From Anaerotignum faecicola (GTDB taxonomy: Bacteria > Bacillota > Clostridia > Lachnospirales > Anaerotignaceae), in assembly GCF_003865035.1 (NCBI RefSeq), contig NZ_BHVZ01000014.1, forward strand, positions 124,001 to 188,000: a stretch of 64,000 bases of DNA, read 5' to 3'. Positions 53,788 through 61,634 of the stretch are shown piece by piece. Every line of letters begins with the position of its first letter. The stretch's first letter is position 1. The notes beneath the pieces were generated by a model. It was not told the origin of the DNA, ran no database searches, and saw only the letters and a program-made list of their open reading frames with translations. The translations under genes were made by a program, and so were the position numbers.

Positions 53788-54522
53788 ATGAAAGCCATTA
53801 TTTTGGCGGCGGGCTATGCCACAAGATTATATCCGCTGACATTGCATACGCCGAAGGCTTTGCTCCCCATTGGCAAAAAACCAATCATTGATCATATTGT
53901 AGAGAAGATGAATACCGTAAAAGAGCTGGATGCGATTTATGTGGTTTCCAATGATAAATTCGCAGAGCAGTTTGCGGACTGGGCAAAAACGGCGAAAAGC
54001 CGCGTACCCATTACCGTTCTGAATGACGGCACAACAGATGATTCCAATAAGCGCGGCGCAATCGGGGATATTTCCTTTGTGATTGACGAAATGCAGATTG
54101 CGGATGACCTGATGGTAATTGCAGGAGATAATTTCTTCACCTATTCGCTGAAGGAATATGTGGATTTCTTCCATGAAAAGAACCGCGACTGTGTGTGCGT
54201 GAAGGTCTGGGAGGACGAGGCGGCGCTGAGCCAATTCGGTATTGCCCTTCTGGATGAAAACGGAAGGGTGCTGGATATTGAGGAAAAGCCCGCAAAGCCC
54301 AAATCCAATACGGTTGTATTCGCCGCATACCTCTATAAGAAAGAAACCGTTCCCATGTTTGCCGCATATTTGGCGGCAGGCAATAAGCCGGATTCCCCCG
54401 GCAACTTCCCTGCATGGCTTTACCGGCAGAAGGAGGTATACGCCTATACCTTTGAGGGAGAGTGCTACGACATCGGGACACCGGAAAGCTATCGGGAAGT
54501 ATGCGAACTCTATGACAAATAA
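53788..54522 (+). CDS. Sugar-phosphate nucleotidyltransferase family protein
   Basis: This 244-residue protein opens with MKAIILAAGYATRLYPLTLH, the nucleotide-binding start of glucose-1-phosphate thymidylyltransferase-type enzymes. AGDNF supplies the metal-binding aspartate, and ECYDIGTPESYREV is the C-terminal sugar segment. It would join a sugar 1-phosphate to an NTP. Its single-gene position, with no cell-wall sugar gene near, leaves the sugar undefined. Residue pair YA replaces the usual GT in the signature LAAGxGTRL. Confidence 0.88.
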   Translation: MKAIILAAGYATRLYPLTLHTPKALLPIGKKPIIDHIVEKMNTVKELDAIYVVSNDKFAEQFADWAKTAKSRVPITVLNDGTTDDSNKRGAIGDISFVIDEMQIADDLMVIAGDNFFTYSLKEYVDFFHEKNRDCVCVKVWEDEAALSQFGIALLDENGRVLDIEEKPAKPKSNTVVFAAYLYKKETVPMFAAYLAAGNKPDSPGNFPAWLYRQKEVYAYTFEGECYDIGTPESYREVCELYDK

Positions 54523-54525
54523 CAC

Positions 54526-54566
54526 GAAGCCGTTCTGCTGATTTAAGGACGGCTTTATTTCCTTTT
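54526..54566 (+). terminator. Terminator after the nucleotidyltransferase gene
   Basis: AAGCCGT (54527-54533) pairs with ACGGCTT (54549-54555), followed by TATTTCCTTTTT. Confidence 0.7.
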
Positions 54567-54576
54567 TATAAAAAAA

Positions 54577-54645
54577 GTCCCGACAAGCGGGTGAGCAAAT
54601 GCATAAAGACGCATTTGTGCACTTGCTCAGACATTTGACGGGCAA
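54577..54645 (+). promoter_or_regulatory. Structured element in front of prmA
   Basis: Two helices share bases. TGAGCAA (54592-54598) pairs with TTGCTCA (54623-54629), and CAAATGC (54596-54602) pairs with GCATTTG (54611-54617). The shared CAA prevents both forming in full. It lies 45 bases before the prmA start. It may be a regulatory leader, and no class is recognised. Confidence 0.45.
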
Positions 54646-54672
54646 CGGATAAACGGAAGGAGAAAACCTGAA

Positions 54673-55650
54673 ATGGAATGGATTGAAGTATTCGTAGCGA
54701 CCAGCCAGATTGGACTGGAGCCTGTGGAGGGCGTGCTGTATCAGTGCGGACTGACAGGACTGATGATTCATGATGAGGCGGATTTTGCGGAATTTCTGGA
54801 AAACCCCAACAGAGAATGGGATTATGTGGCAGATGAGCTGGTGGAGGAAAAGGAAGAACTGGAAACAGGAATTACCTTTTTCCTGCGCGATAACCTTTAC
54901 GGCAGAGAACAGCTTGCACAGATTCAGGGCGCATTGGCGGCAGTGAAGGCAAGTGAGAAGGAATTGGATTTAGGCTCTTTGGAGTTAAAAATGAAAAACG
55001 TGCAGGAGGAGGATTGGGCGAACAACTGGAAGAAATATTTCAAGCCCTTCCCTGTCGGCGAAAAAATCATGATTAAGCCCTCCTGGGAGGAGTTGACGGA
55101 GGAAACCGATAAGGTGATTCTGAAAATTGACCCCGGACATATCTTCGGCACAGGGACACACGAAACCACGCAGCTTTGCATGGAGCTGATTGAAAAATAC
55201 GTGAAAAAGGACGATATGGTTCTGGATATCGGCTGTGGCAGCGGGATTCTTTCGATTGCCTCTCTTTTGTTGGAGGCGAAGGAGGCGGATGCAGTGGACA
55301 TTGACCCGAATGCCATAGCGATTGCTTATGAAAACAGCGACAGGAACGATATTCCCAGAGAGAAATACCATGTTTGTGCAGGGAATATTCTGGAGGATGC
55401 GGCACTGCATGAAAAATACAGCGGCAAAAAATATGACATGGTAGAGGCAAACATTGTGGCGGATATCATCATTGCACTGACGAAGCAGGTGCCTGACTAT
55501 ATTAAGGACGGCGGTATTTTCCTTTCGAGTGGTATCATTACCGAGAGAAAAGAGGATGTGCTTGCGGCACTGGCGGCAGGCGGCTTTGACGTGCAGGATG
55601 TGCGTGAGAAAAAGGGCTGGGTTGCCATCGCATCGAAATATGTGGGGTGA
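54673..55650 (+). CDS. prmA: Ribosomal protein L11 methyltransferase
   Basis: This 325-residue enzyme methylates ribosomal protein L11. It has an N-terminal L11-binding domain and a C-terminal SAM domain with DPGHIFGTGTHETTQLCMEL and motif I DIGCGSGILSIASLL (about residues 181-195). ACGGAAGGAG precedes the ATG. Its stop overlaps the start region of rsmE (TGATG), so the two rRNA/ribosome-modifying genes are coupled. Confidence 0.96.
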   Translation: MEWIEVFVATSQIGLEPVEGVLYQCGLTGLMIHDEADFAEFLENPNREWDYVADELVEEKEELETGITFFLRDNLYGREQLAQIQGALAAVKASEKELDLGSLELKMKNVQEEDWANNWKKYFKPFPVGEKIMIKPSWEELTEETDKVILKIDPGHIFGTGTHETTQLCMELIEKYVKKDDMVLDIGCGSGILSIASLLLEAKEADAVDIDPNAIAIAYENSDRNDIPREKYHVCAGNILEDAALHEKYSGKKYDMVEANIVADIIIALTKQVPDYIKDGGIFLSSGIITERKEDVLAALAAGGFDVQDVREKKGWVAIASKYVG

Positions 55651-55655
55651 TGGGG

Positions 55656-56381
55656 ATGCCGAAATTTTTCTTTGATAAAATCGACATGACACAAGGACAG
55701 ATTTGCCTGCATGGAGAGGACGAAAAGCATATTAAGACCGTTCTGCGCGCGAAGGAGGGCGAGGAGCTAACGCTTTGCGACGGAGAGGGCATGGATTACC
55801 AATGTAGAATTTCCTCTCTGACAGATGGGGTACAGCTGGAGATTCTCTCCAAAGCGCCCTGCGAAACAGAGCCGAAAACAAAAATTACGCTTTATCAGGG
55901 CTTGCCGAAGGCGGATAAGATGGAGCTGATTATTCAGAAATGTGTGGAGCTTGGCGTGGAGCGGATTGTTGCGGTCAGCACCGAGCGTGCCATTGTGAAG
56001 CTGGATAAAAAGGAAGGCAAAAAGCTGGAGCGTTGGCAGAAAATTGCCGAGGCGGCGGCAAAGCAGAGCGGCAGAGGGAAGATTCCCGAAATCGGCGGAC
56101 AGGTGCTAAAATTCAAGGATGCCGTTGCAGAGGCAAAAAGACTGGATGGCGCGATTATCCCTTATGAGAGGGAAGAAAAGACAGGGCTGCGCGAATTTGT
56201 GAAGGACTTCAAGGGTGAGAGCATTGGCGTTTTCATCGGGCCGGAGGGCGGCTTTGCTGAGGAAGAAATCGCACTGGCGAAGGAAAACGGCATTACGCCA
56301 ATCACCCTTGGGAAACGCATCCTGCGGACGGAAACGGCCGGCATGACAACAACAGCTATCCTTTTATATGAATTGGATTGA
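55656..56381 (+). CDS. rsmE: 16S rRNA (uracil(1498)-N3)-methyltransferase
   Basis: This 241-residue SPOUT-class methyltransferase has an N-terminal PUA-like part (MPKFFFDKID) and the knotted C-terminal SAM site GVFIGPEGGFAEEEI and LGKRILRTETAGMTT. ATG 55656 is selected because proteins of this family begin MPxFF. ATG 55650, which overlaps the prmA stop, is possible. It is followed 10 bases later by the cysteine desulfurase. Confidence 0.95.
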   Translation: MPKFFFDKIDMTQGQICLHGEDEKHIKTVLRAKEGEELTLCDGEGMDYQCRISSLTDGVQLEILSKAPCETEPKTKITLYQGLPKADKMELIIQKCVELGVERIVAVSTERAIVKLDKKEGKKLERWQKIAEAAAKQSGRGKIPEIGGQVLKFKDAVAEAKRLDGAIIPYEREEKTGLREFVKDFKGESIGVFIGPEGGFAEEEIALAKENGITPITLGKRILRTETAGMTTTAILLYELD

Positions 56382-56391
56382 GGAGGCAAGT

Positions 56392-57540
56392 ATGATTTAT
56401 TTTGATAATGCGGCAACAACAAGAGCGCTGCCTGCGGTAGCGGAAAAAATGAGCACAATGCTCTGCGAACAATACGGCAACCCTGCATCTGTGAGTGCTA
56501 TGGGTCTGGCGGCGGAAAAGGAAATCAGAAATGCGGCGGAAATCATCGCAAGAGGGATTCACTGCAAATATGACGAGGTTTTCTTTACCAGCGGCGGCAC
56601 GGAAGGCGACAACTGGGCGATTTACGGCACGGCAGAGGGCTATAAAAGACAGGGACAGCACTTTATTACAACGGAAATTGAACACCCTGCGGTGAAGAAT
56701 CCTATGAAGCTATTAGAGGAAAAGGGCGCAGAGGTCACATGGCTGAAGGTGGACAGACAGGGACATATCTCCTTGGAGGAGCTGGCAAATGCCATCCGCC
56801 CCGATACGGTTCTGGTCAGCACGATTCTGGTAAATAACGAAACGGGAACGGTGCAGGATGCGGCGGCAATCGGCAAGCTGATTAAGGAGAAGAATCCGCA
56901 GTGTCTGTATCATGTGGATGCGGTGCAGGCCTTCGGGAAATACCCCATTGATGTGGAAAAAATGAAAATTGACCTGCTGACGATGAGCGGTCATAAGATT
57001 CATGGACCGAAGGGCGTTGGGATGCTCTATATGCGCAAGGGCTTGAAGGTGAAACCGCTGATGCTCGGCGGCGGACAGCAGAGAGGACAGCGCCCCGGTA
57101 CAGAAAACGGCCCCGGCGCGGCGGCATTGGGCGTGGCATGTGACGAAGCCTTCAAGAGCATGAAGGAAAGCATTGCGCATGTGAGAGAGGTAAAGCAGAC
57201 CTTGCTGGAAGGGATTCTTGCTCTGCCCGATACCCAGCTGAACGGGGACAGTCTGGAGGAGGCAAGCCCCTATGTGCTGAATGTGACCTTCAAGGGGCTC
57301 AGAAGCGAAGTACTGCTGCACGCACTGGAAAGCAAGGGCATTGTGGTTTCTGCCGGCTCTGCCTGCGACAGTAAGAAAAAGGTTGGCAGCCCTGTTCTGA
57401 CGGCAATGGGTCTGCCCTTCTCTGAAATTGAAGGGGCAATCCGTTTCAGCTTCTGCCGCTATAATACAGTGGAGGAAGCAAAGGAATGTCTGAAAGCGTT
57501 GGAGGAACTGGTTCCCTTCTTCAGAAAATATAACAGATAA
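56392..57540 (+). CDS. Cysteine desulfurase (NifS/IscS family)
   Basis: This 382-residue PLP enzyme takes sulfur from cysteine. It has a DNAATTRALP start, the PLP lysine in MSGHKIHGPKG (near residue 204), and the catalytic cysteine loop VSAGSACDSKKKVGSP. It is directly followed by thiI, so it most likely supplies sulfur for 4-thiouridine in tRNA, as the NifZ-ThiI pair does in Bacillus. It may serve other sulfur pathways too. No iscU is adjacent. GAGGAGG precedes ATG 56392. Confidence 0.95.
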   Translation: MIYFDNAATTRALPAVAEKMSTMLCEQYGNPASVSAMGLAAEKEIRNAAEIIARGIHCKYDEVFFTSGGTEGDNWAIYGTAEGYKRQGQHFITTEIEHPAVKNPMKLLEEKGAEVTWLKVDRQGHISLEELANAIRPDTVLVSTILVNNETGTVQDAAAIGKLIKEKNPQCLYHVDAVQAFGKYPIDVEKMKIDLLTMSGHKIHGPKGVGMLYMRKGLKVKPLMLGGGQQRGQRPGTENGPGAAALGVACDEAFKSMKESIAHVREVKQTLLEGILALPDTQLNGDSLEEASPYVLNVTFKGLRSEVLLHALESKGIVVSAGSACDSKKKVGSPVLTAMGLPFSEIEGAIRFSFCRYNTVEEAKECLKALEELVPFFRKYNR

Positions 57541-57559
57541 GCGAGAAAAGGAGAAAATA

Positions 57560-58735
57560 ATGGCTGAAAAGGTTTTAATCGTGAAATACGGTGAGATTGC
57601 CATGCGCGGCAATAATAAATATATCTTCATCAACCGCCTGATTTCCGCGATTCGCAAAAATCTCGACCCTTACGGTAACTATTATGTTGTGCGTGACCCC
57701 GGTCGCCTGATTGTGGAAAATCGCGATGGCGAATTGGACTATGATTTTACCATTCCCAAGCTGGAAACCATCTTCGGGCTGCATTCCATCTGCCCCGGAG
57801 TGCGTCTGGAGGATAACAGCTTTGATACCATCTGCAAGGAAGCATTGGCGCACATGCAGGAATTTTACGGCGATAAGGAAATGACCTTTAAGGTAAATAC
57901 ACGCCGTGCGAATAAAAGCTATCCCATGCATTCCATGGAAATGAGCATGGAGGTGGGGGCGTATCTTCTGGATCACATGCCGAATATGAGGGTGGATGTG
58001 AAGCATCCGAATGTGACGCTGAATATTGAGATTCGCAACAGCACCTACTTACATTCCAAAACAATCCGCACCTACGGCGGCTTGCCCTATGGTAGCAACG
58101 GCAAGGCAGTCAGCCTGCTTTCCGGCGGCATCGACAGCCCTGTTGCAACATGGATGATGGCAAAACGCGGCGTTGAGGTGGAGGGCGTTTATTTCCACAG
58201 CCCCCCGTATACAAGCGAATGGGCGAAGGAAAAGGTGATTGATTTGGCGAAGCGCATTGCGGATTTTACAGGGGAGTTTCGGCTGTATGTGGTTCCCTTT
58301 ACGGAATTGCAGCTGTACCTTCTGGATAACACGGCACATGACCGCCTGACGATTCATCTGAAACGTGCGATGATGCGTGCGGCGGAAATGATTGCACACA
58401 AGGATGATGCACTGGCACTGGTGACAGGCGAAAGCGTGGGACAGGTGGCAAGCCAGACCATGCAGGGGATTCAGGTCATCAATGCAGTCTGCGATTTGCC
58501 TGTACTGCGCCCTCTGGCAGGGATGGATAAGGCGGAAATCATTGAACGTGCGGAAAAAATCGGTACATTTGAAATTTCCATTCGCCCGTATGAGGACTGC
58601 TGTACTGTTTTTGTGGCAAAGCATCCTGTGACAAAGCCTCGTCTGAATTATATTGAAAAGGCGGAGCATAAGCTGACCGAATTGGACAGACTGCTGGAGG
58701 AAGCGGTTGCCAATGCGGAAATTATCGATTTGTAA
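57560..58735 (+). CDS. thiI: tRNA 4-thiouridine synthase ThiI, short form
   Basis: This 391-residue protein has an N-terminal ferredoxin-like and THUMP RNA-binding region (about residues 1-165) and a PP-loop ATPase domain (LLSGGIDSPVATWMMAKRG near residue 185). A cysteine in DCCTVFVAKHPVT corresponds to the C-terminal catalytic region. The rhodanese domain of E. coli ThiI is missing. In such short forms, sulfur is passed directly by a dedicated cysteine desulfurase, which is the upstream neighbour. Confidence 0.95.
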   Translation: MAEKVLIVKYGEIAMRGNNKYIFINRLISAIRKNLDPYGNYYVVRDPGRLIVENRDGELDYDFTIPKLETIFGLHSICPGVRLEDNSFDTICKEALAHMQEFYGDKEMTFKVNTRRANKSYPMHSMEMSMEVGAYLLDHMPNMRVDVKHPNVTLNIEIRNSTYLHSKTIRTYGGLPYGSNGKAVSLLSGGIDSPVATWMMAKRGVEVEGVYFHSPPYTSEWAKEKVIDLAKRIADFTGEFRLYVVPFTELQLYLLDNTAHDRLTIHLKRAMMRAAEMIAHKDDALALVTGESVGQVASQTMQGIQVINAVCDLPVLRPLAGMDKAEIIERAEKIGTFEISIRPYEDCCTVFVAKHPVTKPRLNYIEKAEHKLTELDRLLEEAVANAEIIDL

Positions 58736-58755
58736 TGGCGTAAGGAGGATGAAAG

Positions 58756-58953
58756 ATGTTTGAACAGGCAACCCCTTTGACAAAGCGTATCAATGAACTG
58801 GCGAAGAAAGCGAAAACCGTTGGTCTGACCGAAGCGGAAAAGGAAGAGCAGACCTTATTGCGTCAGGAATTCCTGATTAAATTCCGCGCGAATTTCAAGA
58901 CACAGCTAGATAACATTGAAATTGTGGACGAGGACGAAAAAGAAGAAAAATAA
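58756..58953 (+). CDS. DUF896 (YnzC-like) small protein
   Basis: This 65-residue protein is helical and highly charged. It carries the family pattern TKRINELAKKAKTVGLTEAE followed by LRQEFLIKFRANFKTQLDNI. Its function is unknown. Members are common small cytoplasmic proteins of Firmicutes. It follows thiI by 20 bases behind GTAAGGAGGA. Confidence 0.93.
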   Translation: MFEQATPLTKRINELAKKAKTVGLTEAEKEEQTLLRQEFLIKFRANFKTQLDNIEIVDEDEKEEK

Positions 58954-58979
58954 AAAAAATAAAAAAAATAAAAGCGAAG

Positions 58980-59018
58980 GAACTGCTGTTTCAGAAGGAT
59001 GAAATAGCAGTTCTTTTT
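58980..59018 (+). terminator. Terminator after the DUF896 gene
   Basis: GAACTGCT (58980-58987) with TTTCA pairs with TGAAA and AGCAGTTC (59006-59013), then TTTTT. It ends the prmA-to-DUF896 block. Confidence 0.88.
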
Positions 59019-59152
59019 GTTTGGAAAAAGAAACAATAAAAATCTGATAATTTTTTAAAAAAAACGGAACTTTTGCAAAATAGATTACGTCTGATTGGTA
59101 TACAACGAAAACAGAAAAAAATACCACACCATTTAGTTAGGAGGAAATGAAT

Positions 59153-60058
59153 ATGAAAAAGAATATGACAAAGGTTATGGCAATGGGTATGGTGCTGACA
59201 ATGCTGGCAGGCACAACTGTGTTTGCGGTAGACAGAACAGCAACAAATGATATGGCTGCAACAGGCAGTGAGATGGACGTAAAGGAAGAAGGCTTTGTAA
59301 CGGATAGCGGTAAGATTATTTCCGTAGAGAAATCCGGAACAGACGGTGTTTCCGTTGTGGAAATCGAAAACAAAAATGGCGGTCTGCGTTTTGCAGTTGA
59401 TGCAAACAGCCTGATTCTGGATAGAAAGGACGGCAGCTATAAAACAGTGGCTGATTTGACAGAGGGCATGGAGATTGCAGTGGTTTACAGCGCAAACAGC
59501 CCTATGGGTATGAGCTTGCCCCCTTATCTGGGCAGCGTGACAGCAGTGGTTGCCAATGCAGATGCGGACAATATGATGGTTGGACACTTCGGGGATGACC
59601 TGACAGATGAGACAAATAAGCTGCAGCTGAATATTTCCGATGAAACAAGAATTCTGAACATGGAGGGCGCAAAAATCAAGCTTTCCGCTGCGGATGTAAA
59701 GAACCGAGATGCACTGGTATTCTATGATATTACAACAAGAAGCATTCCTGCACAGACAACCCCCTCCCTGGTGCTGCTGCTGCCACAGGCGGAGGAAGTA
59801 GGGGAAGAAATGGAAAACGAGCCTAAAATGCAGGTGCAGATGATGGTTCCTCTGAGAGAGGCGGCAAAGGAAAACGGCTATACCGTAAAATGGCAGGGCA
59901 AGCAGAAGCCTATCGTTCTGGAAAAGGACGGCACCTCCATTGAAATTACGCTTGGCAGCGCAGAATATGTAGTTGAGGGCGATATGGTGATGAAGGCGGC
60001 AATGCCCAGTGAGCTGAAGGACGGCAAGACATACGTTTCCAGCGAGATTTTTAATTAA
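59153..60058 (+). CDS. Secreted protein with repeat-like beta domain
   Basis: This 301-residue exported protein has the signal peptide MTKVMAMGMVLTMLAGTTVF, cut after VFA. A soluble body follows with GKIISVEKSG, a segment NENKNGGLRFAVDANSL-like in style, and a C-terminal part MMVPLREAAKENGYTVKW that resembles the stalk-domain signature VPLRxxAxxxGxxV. The role is unknown, and a cell-wall or extracellular role is likely. AGGAGG precedes ATG 59153, and a nearer in-frame ATG at 59147 is too close to it. Confidence 0.8.
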   Translation: MKKNMTKVMAMGMVLTMLAGTTVFAVDRTATNDMAATGSEMDVKEEGFVTDSGKIISVEKSGTDGVSVVEIENKNGGLRFAVDANSLILDRKDGSYKTVADLTEGMEIAVVYSANSPMGMSLPPYLGSVTAVVANADADNMMVGHFGDDLTDETNKLQLNISDETRILNMEGAKIKLSAADVKNRDALVFYDITTRSIPAQTTPSLVLLLPQAEEVGEEMENEPKMQVQMMVPLREAAKENGYTVKWQGKQKPIVLEKDGTSIEITLGSAEYVVEGDMVMKAAMPSELKDGKTYVSSEIFN

Positions 60059-60081
60059 CATAAAATCGGTATTTTAAGTTG

Positions 60082-60112
60082 AAAAAAGGGAGTCCGAATG
60101 GACTCCCTTTTT
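60082..60112. terminator. Bidirectional terminator
   Basis: GGGAGTCC (60088-60095) and GGACTCCC (60100-60107) pair around GAAT, with A-run and T-run on either side. It stops the rightward secreted protein and the leftward aldolase-like gene. Confidence 0.9.
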
Positions 60113-60116
60113 CGTA

Positions 60117-61232
60117 TTATAATGTACCTTTTTTCTTACTGTTTTCTCTTGCATCGACTGCAATGAAATCTACAATCTCATCGCCGCGCACGCAGGTATA
60201 CCAGCCGGTATTATTTGCGGTGGAGCAGGAATGATTCGGGATGATTTCGACCCGATCACCGATCTGCAGAGTACATGTGCCGTCTGCCTTTACCTTTGCG
60301 ACCTCCTCGGAAAGCCCGACAATCGTCAGCTCAGGATGCCCGACAACATGCCCGAAGCCCTTGATAGCAGAATTTCCGTGTGCCCCCTGATCCAGACCCA
60401 GACATTTGGAGCCGGCATCAAAGAGATAGAATTCCTCGGAGGGATGGGAAACAACGGTTGCCAATACGCGTAAGGAGCAAGCATCCTCGCCGCAGGTGCC
60501 AAGGGAAATCTGGATGTTATCGAAGAAGGTATAGTTGCCGGGATGGCTTACGTTGAGGGTTTTATCCTTTACGGCAATCTCAAAGGTGGGAGTAGAGCCG
60601 GAGGAAATGATTTCACAGGGGAAGCCTGCCGCAGCCAGAGCATCAGCAGCCTTTTTCATGGTATCCTTTTCCAGCTTGGCAACCGTCTCCAAAGCGGCTC
60701 TTGTGGTGCAGCCATAAACCTGTCCGGGATGGGTGGAAATGCCGCGGAATTTCAGATTTTTCAAGGAGGAAAGCGTTTTCACGAAATCCACAACGGCATC
60801 TGCGGGCATCCCGAAGCGGTGGAAATCCATATCCACAATGACGGTATAGGAAACGGTGACACCTGCTTTTTCCGCTTCGCTGTTTAAAATTTCTGCCGCG
60901 CGGACAGTATCCAGACGGATAATCAGCTCTGCATCCTTGGTAAAGGGCAGCAGGCGGCGGATATTGACGGGGTTTGCGGTGGGGTAAGCATACATGATAT
61001 GCTTTGCGCCAAGCTGATAAACCATTTCACATTCATCCAATGTGCCACAGAGAAAGCCTGTTGCGCCTGCGTCCAGCTGCATTTTCGCAAGGGCGGTGCT
61101 TTTATGCGTCTTAATCATGGGCCACAGCTCTTTGCCGTTTTCGTTGCAGAGTGCTTGCCAGGATTGGATATTGTGTTCCAGCTTATCCAGATCCAAGAGG
61201 ATAGCGGGGGTTTGTAATTCGTGTTTTTTCAT
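60117..61232 (-). CDS. D-threonine aldolase / DSD1-family PLP enzyme
   Basis: This 371-residue fold-type III enzyme has an N-terminal alanine-racemase-like barrel with the PLP lysine in PMIKTHKSTAL (K41). The C-terminal D-serine dehydratase-like domain has a zinc-ligand pair in IPNHSCSTANN, where the metal-binding His and Cys sit. Members split D-threonine to glycine and acetaldehyde, or D-serine. Substrate and name are therefore left open. It has its own AAAGGAGGT ribosome site and ATG at 61232. It is a single leftward gene. Confidence 0.88.
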   Translation of the reverse strand: MKKHELQTPAILLDLDKLEHNIQSWQALCNENGKELWPMIKTHKSTALAKMQLDAGATGFLCGTLDECEMVYQLGAKHIMYAYPTANPVNIRRLLPFTKDAELIIRLDTVRAAEILNSEAEKAGVTVSYTVIVDMDFHRFGMPADAVVDFVKTLSSLKNLKFRGISTHPGQVYGCTTRAALETVAKLEKDTMKKAADALAAAGFPCEIISSGSTPTFEIAVKDKTLNVSHPGNYTFFDNIQISLGTCGEDACSLRVLATVVSHPSEEFYLFDAGSKCLGLDQGAHGNSAIKGFGHVVGHPELTIVGLSEEVAKVKADGTCTLQIGDRVEIIPNHSCSTANNTGWYTCVRGDEIVDFIAVDARENSKKKGTL

Positions 61233-61541
61233 GGGTATCATACCTCCTTTAAAATCGTGTTTCTATAGAAATACATTACCGAAAAGAAAGCCGTCTGTCA
61301 ATCGGCAGAATCACGATTGCAGAGGGGCTTTTTCTATGTTAAAGTGAAGAAAAGCCGATGTTTTGTATAGGAAAAATGGCGAAAGGGCTTTCAGCGGAGA
61401 AAGAAAAAATGAAGTGACGATTTTAATGGATAACCGGATGGCTTCTGTTTATCCGAAGCAGGGGACAGGGGTGGAACAAAACGGAAAAATTTTCGTCTAA
61501 AAGAAAAGATAGTTCGTAAAAAATGCGAAAGATTAAGGAAA
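61233..61541. other. Gene-free spacer before the terminal SLH gene
   Basis: About 310 bases between the aldolase-like gene and the SLH promoter hold no credible gene. A frame with no ribosome site crosses it but is not called. No repeat or terminator stands out. Confidence 0.55.
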
Positions 61542-61571
61542 TTGAAAGAATTTTTTCCTGAAATTTATGAT
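61542..61571 (+). promoter_or_regulatory. Promoter of the SLH repeat protein
   Basis: TTGAAA (61542-61547), 18 bases, TATGAT (61566-61571). It is followed by an AGAAGGGGGC site before ATG 61635. Confidence 0.55.
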
Positions 61572-61634
61572 ACAATTATGGTAGAGAGGTTTGTCCTTTT
61601 GGAGACAACAGAGAACAAGAAGGGGGCAGAAGGT

